Shown here piece after piece: positions 50,481-59,694 of a stretch of DNA of 64,000 nucleotides. The notes under the pieces are model-generated. The model made no database searches and was not told the origin of the DNA. It saw only the letters and a program-made list of their open reading frames with translations. Location of the stretch: NCBI GenBank assembly GCA_029960065.1, contig JASCOF010000005.1:310001-374000 (forward strand), in the 5' to 3' direction. Position numbers and translations under genes: made by a program. Source of the DNA: Flavobacteriaceae bacterium PS02336. Its GTDB lineage: Bacteria; Bacteroidota; Bacteroidia; Flavobacteriales; Flavobacteriaceae. The first letter of the stretch is position 1; each line of letters opens with the position of its first letter.

Positions 50481-51800
50481 TTAATGTATTAAAGCGTTTA
50501 AAATAAATATAAATACAATTCCTAGAACAGAAACCAGCGATTCCATTACCGTCCAGGATTTAAAAGTGTCTTTTAGACTAATATTGAAATACTCCTTGAA
50601 CATCCAGAAACTCGGATCATTAACATGCGAACACATTAAACTTCCAGCGCCAACCGAAAGAACAAAGAGATTAGGATCTAAATCGTTCGATTGTAGTAAA
50701 GGTAATAAAACGCTCGCAGTCATTAAACCTGCCGCGGTTGCAGAACCCACACAAACGCGTATAATCGCAGCCATCATCCAAGCCAATAAAAACGGATGAA
50801 TGTTTATTTGATTTAAAGTAGCAACAATCGTTTCGTTTACGCCGCTTACAATCATCACTTCTTTTAGACAGCCAGCGCCACCGACAATTAGAACAATTAA
50901 GGCAACGTCTTTTATAGCCTGCGTGTAATCGTCCATGACAGATGACATGCTTCTGTTCATTTTTATTCCCAAAGTATAAGTGCAAAGAAGTAATGATAAA
51001 AGCATAATGATACTAGGATCGCCGATAATTTTACAGATCGAAATTAGTTTTTCATTGTCTGAAATCAACGGAAGTAAAGAAGTAATCGTTAAGCCAAAAA
51101 CGGGAAATAGGGCAGAGAATAAACTTAAACCAAAACTAGGTAATTTGCCTTCATTTGTAATTTCTTCGACATTTAAAATTTCGTGATCAGATTCGGTTTT
51201 GATGTTTTTAAATCGAGTTGAAAACCAAAGTCCAGCAATTAAAATAGTGGGAATCGCGATTATAATTCCGTAAATCAAAACCAAACCTATGTCGGCTTTT
51301 AATATACTGCTCAATGCCATTGGTGAAGGATGCGGCGGCAGAAAACCGTGCGCCACAGAAAGTGAAGCCAGCATAGGAATTCCCAGATACACTTTTGATA
51401 ATTTAAATTGATGTGCAACAGAAAAAATCAGCGGCACTAAAAGCACAAAACCAACGCTGTAAAAGAGCGGGATTCCGATTATGAAACCAGTTATCATTAA
51501 ACCCAGACGTACATATTTTTTACCGGTCCAATTCATTACTGTTTTGGCAATTACTTTTGCAGCTCCAGATGAAACAGCCAATTTACCTATGCAGGTTCCG
51601 AATACGATAATTAAGGTAATTGAACCGAGCATTTCTCCAAGGCCTTTTTGTAAAACAGGCGAAATGGTTTCTATTGGTAATCCTAAAAATAAAGCCGCTA
51701 ACAGCGACGTAATAATAAACGCTATAAACGGATTAATTTTAAACCAGGCAATCTGTAGAATTAAAAAAATAATGCACGCAGTGAGTATGAGAATGCTCAT
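50481..51800 (-). CDS. GntP/GntT-family permease
   Basis: A 439-residue inner-membrane transporter with about 12 hydrophobic segments. It shows the GntP-family marks: FGTCIGKLAVSSGAAKVIAK near the N-terminus, AHGFLPPHPSPMALSSIL, and VCVGSATAAGLMTASVLLPL with MCSHVNDPSFWMFKEYF near the end. This family imports gluconate and also other acids and D-serine (DsdX is a member). In an operon with the D-amino acid enzyme, D-serine import is a reasonable inference. It is the first gene of the leftward operon. Confidence 0.93.
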   Translation of the reverse strand: MSILILTACIIFLILQIAWFKINPFIAFIITSLLAALFLGLPIETISPVLQKGLGEMLGSITLIIVFGTCIGKLAVSSGAAKVIAKTVMNWTGKKYVRLGLMITGFIIGIPLFYSVGFVLLVPLIFSVAHQFKLSKVYLGIPMLASLSVAHGFLPPHPSPMALSSILKADIGLVLIYGIIIAIPTILIAGLWFSTRFKNIKTESDHEILNVEEITNEGKLPSFGLSLFSALFPVFGLTITSLLPLISDNEKLISICKIIGDPSIIMLLSLLLCTYTLGIKMNRSMSSVMDDYTQAIKDVALIVLIVGGAGCLKEVMIVSGVNETIVATLNQINIHPFLLAWMMAAIIRVCVGSATAAGLMTASVLLPLLQSNDLDPNLFVLSVGAGSLMCSHVNDPSFWMFKEYFNISLKDTFKSWTVMESLVSVLGIVFIFILNALIH

Positions 51801-51983
51801 GGTTTGTGGTTGTATTTTAGTTAGTTATAAATGTGGTTGGAATTTCAAATATATAAAATATTTCCACACTTCGCATTTTTTTTGCAAAAACTGCGTTTTT
51901 TTTGCAATTACAATGTTAAAATTATTCACTTCTAAATAAAGAATACAGTGATGTTTTCTACCTTTATAGAAAAATCAAACGAG

Positions 51984-52751
51984 ATGAAAATTGCTTTAAT
52001 TCAAACGGATCTTATTTGGGAGAATGCTCCAAAAAATAGAGAAAACTTCGATTCAAAAATCAATGAAATCGATTCTGAAGTAAATCTCATTGTTCTTCCA
52101 GAAATGTTTTCGACGGGATTTACCATGAATGCTTCTGACGTTGCAGAAACGATGGAAGGAGAAACTGTGGAATGGATGAAATTGAAAGCGAAGCAAAAAA
52201 ATGCAGCCATAACAGGAAGTGTTGTTATTACCGAAAATGGAGAGTTTTACAATAGAATGTTTTTTGTTTTTCCGTCAGGAGATTTTCAATATTATGATAA
52301 AAGGCATTTATTTTCGCTGGCGGGAGAAGATCAATTTTACACGCCAGGAACTCAGAAAGTCATTGTAGATTATTTAGATTGGAAAATCTGCCTGCAGATT
52401 TGTTATGATTTGCGATTTCCAGTTTTTGCAAGAAATGTCGAAAATTACGATCTGCTTTTATATGTTGCCAATTGGCCGAAAGTTAGAACAAATGCTTGGG
52501 ACACTTTACTTAATGCTCGTGCCATAGAAAATTTAAGTTATGTTGCAGGAGTAAACAGAATAGGTTTTGATGATAATAATTTTGAACATAACGGTCATAC
52601 ACAATTAATTGATTTTTGGGGTAATTATATAATAAAGCCACAAGAAACAGCAGGTGTTTTTGTGGCTGAATTGGATAAAAATATAATGCTGGAAACTCGC
52701 AGAAAATTAAATTTTCTAGGAGATCGAGACCAATTTGAACTTACGCTCTAA
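51984..52751 (+). CDS. nitrilase-superfamily amidase (omega-amidase type)
   Basis: A 255-residue carbon-nitrogen hydrolase. The catalytic triad is E40 (VLPEMFS), K106 (YYDKRHLF) and C140 (LQICYDLRFP). The subtype resembles YafV/Nit2 omega-amidase, which hydrolyses alpha-ketoglutaramate. It is cytosolic. The start at 51984 (MKIALIQTDL) begins at the conserved first strand; an in-frame ATG 36 bp upstream (51948) adds an unlikely extension. Its stop overlaps that of the convergent lipoprotein gene by 4 bp. It is divergent from the permease operon. Confidence 0.92.
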   Translation: MKIALIQTDLIWENAPKNRENFDSKINEIDSEVNLIVLPEMFSTGFTMNASDVAETMEGETVEWMKLKAKQKNAAITGSVVITENGEFYNRMFFVFPSGDFQYYDKRHLFSLAGEDQFYTPGTQKVIVDYLDWKICLQICYDLRFPVFARNVENYDLLLYVANWPKVRTNAWDTLLNARAIENLSYVAGVNRIGFDDNNFEHNGHTQLIDFWGNYIIKPQETAGVFVAELDKNIMLETRRKLNFLGDRDQFELTL

Positions 52752-54436
52752 AAGGCTTTCCGTTTCTTTTCTGCTTGTTTTTGCTTTTTAACATCTTCTT
52801 TTTTCTCGACTTCTGGATTAAATGGTACGCTGAGATCGATAGACTGATCTACATCCCAGTTAGACCGGACGTCTATGCCTTTTTGGTAATAAAATACTTC
52901 TTCAGAATAGGTTTTCTTTAAAAAGTTTCCAGTATCGTAGATTTTATTTTTGTTGTCGTCATAAATTATGCGGACTGTAAATTCTTCTGGAACTAGTAAA
53001 TTAAATACAATTTTAGTTTCGCCTTTAGAGTATTCGCTGGCAAGGACATTATCGCCTTTTTTGTTCGTTATTTCGACAATAATTGGAAAACGTTTTACAT
53101 TCTGTAGATTCAGAATTAGATTTCCATAATCTTCAACTTCTTTCGTAGATAATTTAAAAGATAGGGTATCGTTACTCTTTTCATAGAAATCAGTCAAAGC
53201 GCCTGGGAAGAAAGTGAAATTGTATTTTTCTAAAGGTTCTTTTTTGAAATCAACATATAATTTTTGATCAAATTCATCATATTCTGTGGTAAAATCTACA
53301 GCCGTAGAATCTTTATTGACTAATTTGATTTTCGATTTATCAAATTTAACCAATGGAGTTTCGGTTTCTAGAGTAAAACGTTCTCTAAAATTAATTACGC
53401 CATTTTGTACTGCCTTTATATTTAAAGTGTCTTTTTTCAGCGCTTTAATTTTGAAAGAAAACTTTTTAGTATAATTTTCTTTTGAAACTTCCATTGCTAA
53501 TGAATCGGCTTTTAAAGGTTTATACCAAACCTGAAGCGAATCTTTTTTAGGAAATTGGGTAACTATTGTCTCTAAAATGTCATTCCCGTTTTTAAGAACA
53601 ATTTTTGGTTTATCATTTTTGAAATTTTGTTTTCCTTCATACGGCAGTAATAACCTGTTTCCAGAAGCCTGAATTGGTTTGAAAGCCTTTAAGGGTAATA
53701 CTTCTTTGAATAATTCTAATTCATAAACACTATCAGTCGGAATCGTAATATACTGTTTTAAGAATCCTATTTTGTCGTCTTTCGGATTAAATTTATTGTT
53801 GCTTCCTTTGTCTTTTAATGCCACCAAAAGATATTTGCCTGCTTTTAAATTCTCAAATTGAAAAGTTCTCATACTATCCAAAGTGTTCGTTATATAACGA
53901 GGAAATTCTTTGTAAATAGTAGAATCTTTAAACTTGTCGTTTACTTCATAAAGCATTACAGAAACAAAATTGTCTACATATTTTTCATATGAATCTTTAA
54001 TTTTTCCGTTTAGTTTAAGTGAATCAATATAAGGTCCGGTAGAAAATATATATTTAAATTGATTCAATGCATTTCCTTCGTTATTATCCTGAATCGCCTG
54101 CCCAAAATTCAAACTATAAGTAGTGTTTGGCTGTAAAGTATCACGAATTTCAATTTTTATAAATTTACTAACAGAAGTCGGAGTAATGATCGGTTCGTTT
54201 TTGAACGGAGGCGAAATAATTAACTGTTTATTCGTGTTTTTAAGTTTGATATATTCATCAAAATTCAAAGTGATAGTATTTCCTGTAAAATTAGTGCTGT
54301 AATTTTTCGGAAAACTAGATACCAAAACGGGAGCAAGTGTATCTTTTAAACCGCCTGTAATGCTGCCTCTTTTGGCACAGCTTATCATTGAGATTAAAAT
54401 TATAAATGAAATGTATTTCAGAGCGTTTTTCAACAT
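52748..54436 (-). CDS. lipoprotein with N-terminal Ig-like (Big_5) domain
   Basis: A 562-residue lipoprotein: signal MLKNALKYISFIILISMISC with lipidated C20. An Ig-like SbsA/Big_5 domain follows at about 35-130 (APVLVSSFPKNYSTNFTGNT, LNFDEYIKLKN). The remaining part is a repetitive beta-strand protein with segments LKAGKYLLVALKDKG and ILNLQNVKRFPIIVEITNKK, and the C-terminus is lysine-rich (KKQKQAEKKRK). It is found widely in Bacteroidota as a surface or periplasmic protein of unknown function. It is transcribed leftward and shares 4 bp with the amidase gene. Confidence 0.88.
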   Translation of the reverse strand: MLKNALKYISFIILISMISCAKRGSITGGLKDTLAPVLVSSFPKNYSTNFTGNTITLNFDEYIKLKNTNKQLIISPPFKNEPIITPTSVSKFIKIEIRDTLQPNTTYSLNFGQAIQDNNEGNALNQFKYIFSTGPYIDSLKLNGKIKDSYEKYVDNFVSVMLYEVNDKFKDSTIYKEFPRYITNTLDSMRTFQFENLKAGKYLLVALKDKGSNNKFNPKDDKIGFLKQYITIPTDSVYELELFKEVLPLKAFKPIQASGNRLLLPYEGKQNFKNDKPKIVLKNGNDILETIVTQFPKKDSLQVWYKPLKADSLAMEVSKENYTKKFSFKIKALKKDTLNIKAVQNGVINFRERFTLETETPLVKFDKSKIKLVNKDSTAVDFTTEYDEFDQKLYVDFKKEPLEKYNFTFFPGALTDFYEKSNDTLSFKLSTKEVEDYGNLILNLQNVKRFPIIVEITNKKGDNVLASEYSKGETKIVFNLLVPEEFTVRIIYDDNKNKIYDTGNFLKKTYSEEVFYYQKGIDVRSNWDVDQSIDLSVPFNPEVEKKEDVKKQKQAEKKRKAF

Positions 54437-54576
54437 AAGGGTTTTTCAATTTGATTGCACAAAATAACGATTATATTTGCTTTAATTGAAATTTTTTATC
54501 TATTTATTAGGATTTAGAACTTTTATGTTTCTTCCGTTTTTTTACGGCATTTAACATTTAAAACGATATAATTTCT

Positions 54577-54584
54577 TACTTTTG
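54577..54584 (+). promoter_or_regulatory. -7 element TACTTTTG
   Basis: A perfect TAnnTTTG match 24 bp before the TTG start at 54609. A second forward match, TATATTTG, lies at 54472-54479. Confidence 0.5.
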
Positions 54585-54608
54585 ATGTCAAATGTAATTT
54601 TTTAGGTT

Positions 54609-55613
54609 TTGTTAAAACGATTTTCCCTTGTTCTTTTTTTCTTTTTGCTGTTGTCTTGCAGTGAAAACGAAAAACCGGTAGTTTCATTTTATTACTGGAA
54701 AACAGTTTTCAAATTTTCTGAAAAGGAGAAAGAAGTTTTGAGAGACAATCATGTACAAAAACTATATGTTCGATATTTTGATATCGGATTTCATCCAGAA
54801 ACAAATCAGCCCATTCCAATCAGTCCAATCCATTTTAATGAAAATTTGGAAGGATTTACGATTGTTCCCGTAATTTTTATTCAAAACAAAGTAATGCAGA
54901 AGCCTTATTTGGATATTAATGATTTAGCACAAAAAACATTCGATTTTATAGAACAAATCAATACCAAAAACAAAATTGTCTGCGAGGAAATTCAGATTGA
55001 TTGTGATTGGACATTGAGCAGTAAAGAAAATTACTTGAAATTTATAAAGGTTTTTAAAAAACTGTCGAAAAAGAAACTTTCGGCAACCATACGCCTGCAT
55101 CAGGTTAAGTATTTCAAAAAGACCAAAATTCCAAATGTAGATTCGGGAGTTTTAATGTATTACAATATGGGGTCGATTGCGCCAGATTCACTAAATTCCA
55201 TTTATGATCAAAAAGTAGCTCAAAGGTATTTGGCAAGTTTAAAAAAATATCCGCTGCATCTCGATTTGGCTCTGCCTATTTATTCTTGGGGAGTTCATAT
55301 TAGAAATAATAAAGTAATCGGACTTCGTTCTAAAATAGACAGTAATGAGCTGGGGAAAGATCCGAACTTTGAAAAAACTCATTCTATTTTTTTTAGAGTT
55401 AAGAAATCCAATTATAAAAACGGAATTTTCTATGAAGAAAACGATCTGCTGAAAATAGAAGAAATTACAAAAGAAGATTTAAAAGAAATGGCAGAAGATC
55501 TTGATAATAATCTGCCTCAAAAAACAAACGAAATTATATTTTACGATTTAGACGAATTCAATTTAAACCATTATGAAAAGAATATTTTTGAACAAGTTAT
55601 TTCTAAGTTTTAG
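54609..55613 (+). CDS. unknown lipoprotein, possibly TIM-barrel-like
   Basis: A 334-residue lipoprotein starting with TTG at 54609: MLKRFSLVLFFFLLLSCSEN has a lipobox with lipidated C17. The mature part has EEIQIDCDWTLSSKENYLKF, ATIRLHQVKYF, VLMYYNMGSIAP and LDLALPIYSWGV, a pattern of short strands ending in acidic or aromatic residues that looks like a glycoside-hydrolase-type barrel. No catalytic assignment can be made. It overlaps the next gene by 41 bp in a different frame, so the two are translationally linked. Confidence 0.7.
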   Translation: MLKRFSLVLFFFLLLSCSENEKPVVSFYYWKTVFKFSEKEKEVLRDNHVQKLYVRYFDIGFHPETNQPIPISPIHFNENLEGFTIVPVIFIQNKVMQKPYLDINDLAQKTFDFIEQINTKNKIVCEEIQIDCDWTLSSKENYLKFIKVFKKLSKKKLSATIRLHQVKYFKKTKIPNVDSGVLMYYNMGSIAPDSLNSIYDQKVAQRYLASLKKYPLHLDLALPIYSWGVHIRNNKVIGLRSKIDSNELGKDPNFEKTHSIFFRVKKSNYKNGIFYEENDLLKIEEITKEDLKEMAEDLDNNLPQKTNEIIFYDLDEFNLNHYEKNIFEQVISKF

Positions 55614-57930
55614 CCTTGCGCTGCTTTCGATATACGGAATAATTTATGCATGCGCCGGCGGAGACGATTGGGATTTCTTTGGCTACAATTCTAATTTTAC
55701 GCCCGAAACTTTTGCAGACAAATCGTATTCCCCTCTTTTTCTTTCGGGAGGAATTTTTTACGGAATTGGGTTTGATACACAGCACAATTCACGTTTTAAT
55801 AAAAATATAAAATCAGATTGGGTAGATTACCTTAAAGGAAAAACCGATACAACAACCGTAAATTATTTTTTGATTGGAGATGAACGTCCTAAATATTATT
55901 CTGATGAGAAAAATACAATCAAAAACAAAGAAGAAATTACGGATCTTCATGTTTTTTATAAAACAAAAAAAGAAAATAAGAGTTCGCTGAAGTGGGGCAA
56001 AAAGATCAACTTGAAAGACGATAAAATTAAAAACTTTTTAGAGTTCCTGTATTTGGCACAAAAAATAGAAACCGTTTCTATTGGCGAAGATTATTGGAGT
56101 TATGATCCCGTTGTGGCAAAAACATTCGATGATGCCAAAATGATTCAGTCGATAGAAAATGTTTACAATACATTGTCGGATCCTTTTCTTAAAAATAGAT
56201 ATTGGTTTTTAACCATGAAAGCCCGTTTTTACAGCAATGATAAACAAAAAGCAATAGACTTTTTTAATAAAACAGAAAGTGCTGTTGCAAAAAACACGTT
56301 GTACTATCGCGCTCTGTCGTATGTTGCCGGGATCAATTACCAGCAAAAAAAATATGCGGTTTCAAATTATTTATATGCGCAGGTTTTTGATAAATGCCCA
56401 GAATTACGTGTAGTTACAGCTTATAGTTTTCATCCTAAAAATGAAGCCGATTGGAATAAAGCTTTAGCAATGGCAAAAAATAATAAAGAAAAAGCAGCAC
56501 TTTGGGCCATTCATGGTTATTATAAAGATGCAAAACAAGCCATTGAAAAAATTTATGAATTGGATCCTAAAAGCGAACATCTTAATTATCTGGCCACAAG
56601 ACTAGTGAATTCGCTGGAGCAGAAAATCAATAATACTTTTCAGCAGGCTGGAGGAGAAAACCAGCCCAAAAAACAGCTTACATTATCAGAAAACAAATCG
56701 CAGAATCAAGTGCTTGTCGATAAAAATGCGCTGGATTTAATAACAAAGATTTCGGCTGCAGGAAATACTGACCGACCTTATTTATGGGATTTAGCTTTGG
56801 GATATCTGCAGACGTTAAAAGGAGATTATGCCAATGCGGATAAAAACTATATAAAAGCAGAAAAAACATTGCCTAAAACAGAGTTGGCGCGTTATCAAAT
56901 TCGATTATTGCGTTTTGTAAATAATTTGAGCAAAATAGAAAAACTAGACGATACAAATGTAAAAACAGTTCTAGCCGATTTGAACTGGCTGCATTTTGAG
57001 CTTCCGCAAACGTATAAAGGACAAGAATTTCGTTATCAAAATGCTTCTTCGTGGAGCAGAAGTTATTTGTCGAGTCTTTACAAGGAAAAAGGAAACTTGG
57101 TAATGGCTGAAATTTTTGGTGAATCACGTTACAGTTATTTTAACGATGGAAATTCTTTTTATGATAATGAAAAGCAATTACTGGCAATGAAAAGTTTTTT
57201 AGAGAAATCGAACAAAACAGAGATTGAAAAAATTGGTGCTGGAATTTATAGTTTGAAATTGAAAGACATTAATAGTTTTCAGGCAGTTCAGGCTACTTTT
57301 AAAAATAAAATTCCAGAAGCAATCGAGTTTTTGAAACAGGCAGACTCGGTGCAGTATTATAAATTTTTAGGAAATCCGTTTAACGGAAGTATTAAAGATT
57401 GTCACGATTGTGATCATACAGCGTATCAAAAAAGAAAATATACGTACATGGATTTCTTAACGACAATAAAAGAAATGCAGGATAAATTGGAGAAGAAAGA
57501 AGATGTTTATACCAACAATCTTTTGCTGGGTAATGCATTCTACAATATCTCTCATTTTGGAAACGGAAGAACTTTCTATGAGATAAATATTGTAGGTTAC
57601 GGATCGAGCCCGTATTCCTTTAGAGATGCGATGAAAGAAATGATTACCAACAATTCAGTTTCAAAAATGTATTACCAAAAAGCTTTTGCCGCAGCCTCAA
57701 ACAAAGAACAAAAAGCGAAATGTTTGTATTTGATTTCAAAATGCGAACGAAACGATTATTACAATAAAAAGTACAGCGCGATAAACAGTTATTGGGAAAT
57801 TCAGGATGATAAAGTTAATTTTATCGCTTGGGATTCATTTAAGGTTTTAAGAAAAGACTATTCAGATACCAAGTATTATCAAGATGTAATTGCCGAATGT
57901 GGTTATTTTAATACTTATGTGAACCAATAA
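55573..57930 (+). CDS. large exported repeat-type protein of unknown function
   Basis: A 785-residue exported protein. N-terminal signal segment (FLSFSLALLSIYGIIYAC) with a cysteine at the end, followed by AGGDDWDFFGYNSNFTPETF. The rest is helical and contains TPR-like stretches such as NDKQKAIDFFNKTESAVAKN and YLQTLKGDYANADKNYIKAE. A C-terminal part has YYQKAFAAASNKEQKAKCLY. No enzymatic domain is recognised. It overlaps the lipoprotein gene (54609) by 41 bp, so the two probably function together on the cell envelope; methylmalonyl-CoA epimerase follows 10 bp later. Confidence 0.75.
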   Translation: MKRIFLNKLFLSFSLALLSIYGIIYACAGGDDWDFFGYNSNFTPETFADKSYSPLFLSGGIFYGIGFDTQHNSRFNKNIKSDWVDYLKGKTDTTTVNYFLIGDERPKYYSDEKNTIKNKEEITDLHVFYKTKKENKSSLKWGKKINLKDDKIKNFLEFLYLAQKIETVSIGEDYWSYDPVVAKTFDDAKMIQSIENVYNTLSDPFLKNRYWFLTMKARFYSNDKQKAIDFFNKTESAVAKNTLYYRALSYVAGINYQQKKYAVSNYLYAQVFDKCPELRVVTAYSFHPKNEADWNKALAMAKNNKEKAALWAIHGYYKDAKQAIEKIYELDPKSEHLNYLATRLVNSLEQKINNTFQQAGGENQPKKQLTLSENKSQNQVLVDKNALDLITKISAAGNTDRPYLWDLALGYLQTLKGDYANADKNYIKAEKTLPKTELARYQIRLLRFVNNLSKIEKLDDTNVKTVLADLNWLHFELPQTYKGQEFRYQNASSWSRSYLSSLYKEKGNLVMAEIFGESRYSYFNDGNSFYDNEKQLLAMKSFLEKSNKTEIEKIGAGIYSLKLKDINSFQAVQATFKNKIPEAIEFLKQADSVQYYKFLGNPFNGSIKDCHDCDHTAYQKRKYTYMDFLTTIKEMQDKLEKKEDVYTNNLLLGNAFYNISHFGNGRTFYEINIVGYGSSPYSFRDAMKEMITNNSVSKMYYQKAFAAASNKEQKAKCLYLISKCERNDYYNKKYSAINSYWEIQDDKVNFIAWDSFKVLRKDYSDTKYYQDVIAECGYFNTYVNQ

Positions 57931-57940
57931 ATTTGAAACT

Positions 57941-58345
57941 ATGGTAAACAAAATTGAACATATCGGAATTGCAGTTAAAAATATGGATGATGCCAATATT
58001 TTATTCGAAAAAATGCTTGGCGTTCCGTCTTATAAAATGGAAGCTGTAGAAAGCGAAGGAGTATTGACTTCTTTTTTTCAGACAGGAAATAACAAGATCG
58101 AACTTTTGGTGGCAACAAATCCCGAAAGTCCGATTGCTAAGTTTTTGGAGAAAAAAGGAGAAGGAATTCATCACATTGCTTTTGATGTTGATGATATCGA
58201 AGCAGAAATTTCCCGACTAAAAAGTGAAGGTTTTGTGCTGATAAGCGAAGTTCCAAAGAAAGGAGCCGACAATAAACTGGTGGTTTTTCTGCATCCAAAG
58301 AACACAAATGGCGTTTTAGTAGAACTTTGTCAGGAAATAAAATAA
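57941..58345 (+). CDS. mce: methylmalonyl-CoA epimerase
   Basis: A 134-residue VOC-fold metal-dependent enzyme that interconverts (R)- and (S)-methylmalonyl-CoA in propionate metabolism. Motifs: KIEHIGIAVKNMDDAN (metal-binding H7), NKIELLVATNPESPI, EGIHHIAFDVDD, and GVLVELCQ. The length is exact for the family. The methylmalonyl-CoA mutase partner is not in the window. It follows the large exported protein by 10 bp and may share its transcript, although the functions are unrelated. A gap of about 150 bp then precedes the tRNA. Confidence 0.94.
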   Translation: MVNKIEHIGIAVKNMDDANILFEKMLGVPSYKMEAVESEGVLTSFFQTGNNKIELLVATNPESPIAKFLEKKGEGIHHIAFDVDDIEAEISRLKSEGFVLISEVPKKGADNKLVVFLHPKNTNGVLVELCQEIK

Positions 58346-58447
58346 AAAAAATGTCATTTTAATTTTTGAATAAGGTCTTGAAAATCAATTTCGTTTTTGA
58401 GATTCGGATAAAGTTTTAAAATTAAATACAAATGATGTCTTAAAATA

Positions 58448-58479
58448 TTTGGAGTGAATGAAAAATAGTAGTAATATTG
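58448..58479 (+). promoter_or_regulatory. tRNA promoter TTTG-N20-TAATATTG
   Basis: TTTG at 58448-58451, 20 bp, and TAATATTG at 58472-58479, 13 bp before the tRNA start. The -7 box differs from TAnnTTTG at one position. Confidence 0.6.
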
Positions 58480-58492
58480 CATCCTCTAAACC

Positions 58493-58566
58493 GGTCCTAT
58501 AGCTCAGCTGGTTAGAGCACCTGACTCATAATCAGGTGGTCCCTGGTTCGAGCCCAGGTGGGACCA
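58493..58566 (+). tRNA. tRNA with CAT anticodon (Met, or lysidine-modified Ile2)
   Basis: A full cloverleaf can be drawn: acceptor stem 5' GGTCCTA with TGGGACC, D-arm GCTC/GAGC, anticodon stem CCTGA/TCAGG around loop CTCATAA, and T-arm CCTGG-TTCGAGC-CCAGG. The discriminator is A and no CCA is encoded. CAT can be elongator methionine or Ile2 (after lysidine modification); the sequence alone does not decide it. It is a likely integration site for the mobile element that follows. Confidence 0.93.
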
Positions 58567-58577
58567 CTAATAAAATC

Positions 58578-58610
58578 AAGCCTTTGCAGAAATGTAAAGG
58601 CTTTTTTATT
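58578..58610 (+). terminator. terminator after the tRNA
   Basis: AAGCCTTT (58578-58585) and AAAGGCTT (58596-58603) pair around a 10-nt loop and are followed by a T-run. Confidence 0.8.
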
Positions 58611-58694
58611 TTTTCTGACGAACATTTGACGAGCAAAATGTTTTTTATAATCAATTAGTTTTGTTTACTTTTAGGGGAATTAACTGATTGTAAT

Positions 58695-59516
58695 ATGACC
58701 ATTTATATCTACATCTTGTCATTTATCCTAATTTTTGCCAAAATTATTGTTCCTGTATATCTTCTTTTTAGATTATTTTTCATAGTTAAACCTTTATTTG
58801 TAAATCTATATTTTGAAGAGAAATTTAATTATTATGCTGGAATAAACAAAAGCAGGTTATTGATTTTATTACTGCTTTGTTTTTTATCATTTTTCATAGG
58901 AACTTTTCTCGGAAGAGAAGTTTTGAGTATTTCAGATACTTACAAAATCATATTGAATCTCTTTTTACTAGTTCTTACTCAATTTGTATTGTTCTATATG
59001 TTTGAGGTAAAAACTCCAAGAAGTATTTTTAAAATAGTACGAGATTGGTTTGAAAATCCCAAGGAAATATTTAAGCAAAGAGAAGTGATTTTTGAAGAAA
59101 GTAATGTAATGGAATCAATAAATCAGAACGGTGTGAATTTTAAAGACGCAGTAAATCTAACCTATGGAGATATTATTAAACAGATTCATCGAAGAGAGTT
59201 TGATCTAGTAATAGAGAAGTGTGCTAATATTTTTCGGGATAATTCTTCAATTGAAAATCTTTATAAGTTCTGCAATGGAATGGAAATAAAAGAAGGATCA
59301 ATTTTAATAAAAATAGATAATAAAAGAAACTCAAAACAGAACATAATAGAGATATTGACGTCACTTTTCAATATTCAAAAAAATTGGAATTCTCAGAGCA
59401 AAGATAAAACAAACACCAAAATTGTTGATTTTTTGAATAAGTATATTACAATAAATGATGGAGATAAAACTTTACACATTAACGATTTTACACGATTATT
59501 TGAAAAATTGCCTTGA
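58695..59516 (+). CDS. unknown membrane protein at the left of the mobile element
   Basis: A 273-residue protein with three hydrophobic segments in the first 105 residues (IYILSFILIFAKIIVPVYLL, LLILLLLCFLSFFIGTFLG, IILNLFLLVLTQFVLFYMF) and a soluble charged C-terminal half (FKQREVIFEESNVMESINQ, TKIVDFLNKYITINDGDKT). No family is recognised. Its position between the tRNA and the replication genes marks it as cargo or an element-encoded gene. Its base composition is very AT-rich, as in the rest of the element. Confidence 0.6.
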   Translation: MTIYIYILSFILIFAKIIVPVYLLFRLFFIVKPLFVNLYFEEKFNYYAGINKSRLLILLLLCFLSFFIGTFLGREVLSISDTYKIILNLFLLVLTQFVLFYMFEVKTPRSIFKIVRDWFENPKEIFKQREVIFEESNVMESINQNGVNFKDAVNLTYGDIIKQIHRREFDLVIEKCANIFRDNSSIENLYKFCNGMEIKEGSILIKIDNKRNSKQNIIEILTSLFNIQKNWNSQSKDKTNTKIVDFLNKYITINDGDKTLHINDFTRLFEKLP

Positions 59517-59694
59517 TCGCTATGTAAAATTTGATTACTCAAATATGTTTTTTAAAGATAAAATAAGCTAAAATGATTTGTTCTGTTTGGGAATTTATTA
59601 TTATAATTTATTTTAAATATGTAAATTGTTTTTACACGATTTTTTACAAATCCAAACCTCCGTAAACTTGTTTCGTAATTTAAAAATTAGAAAC

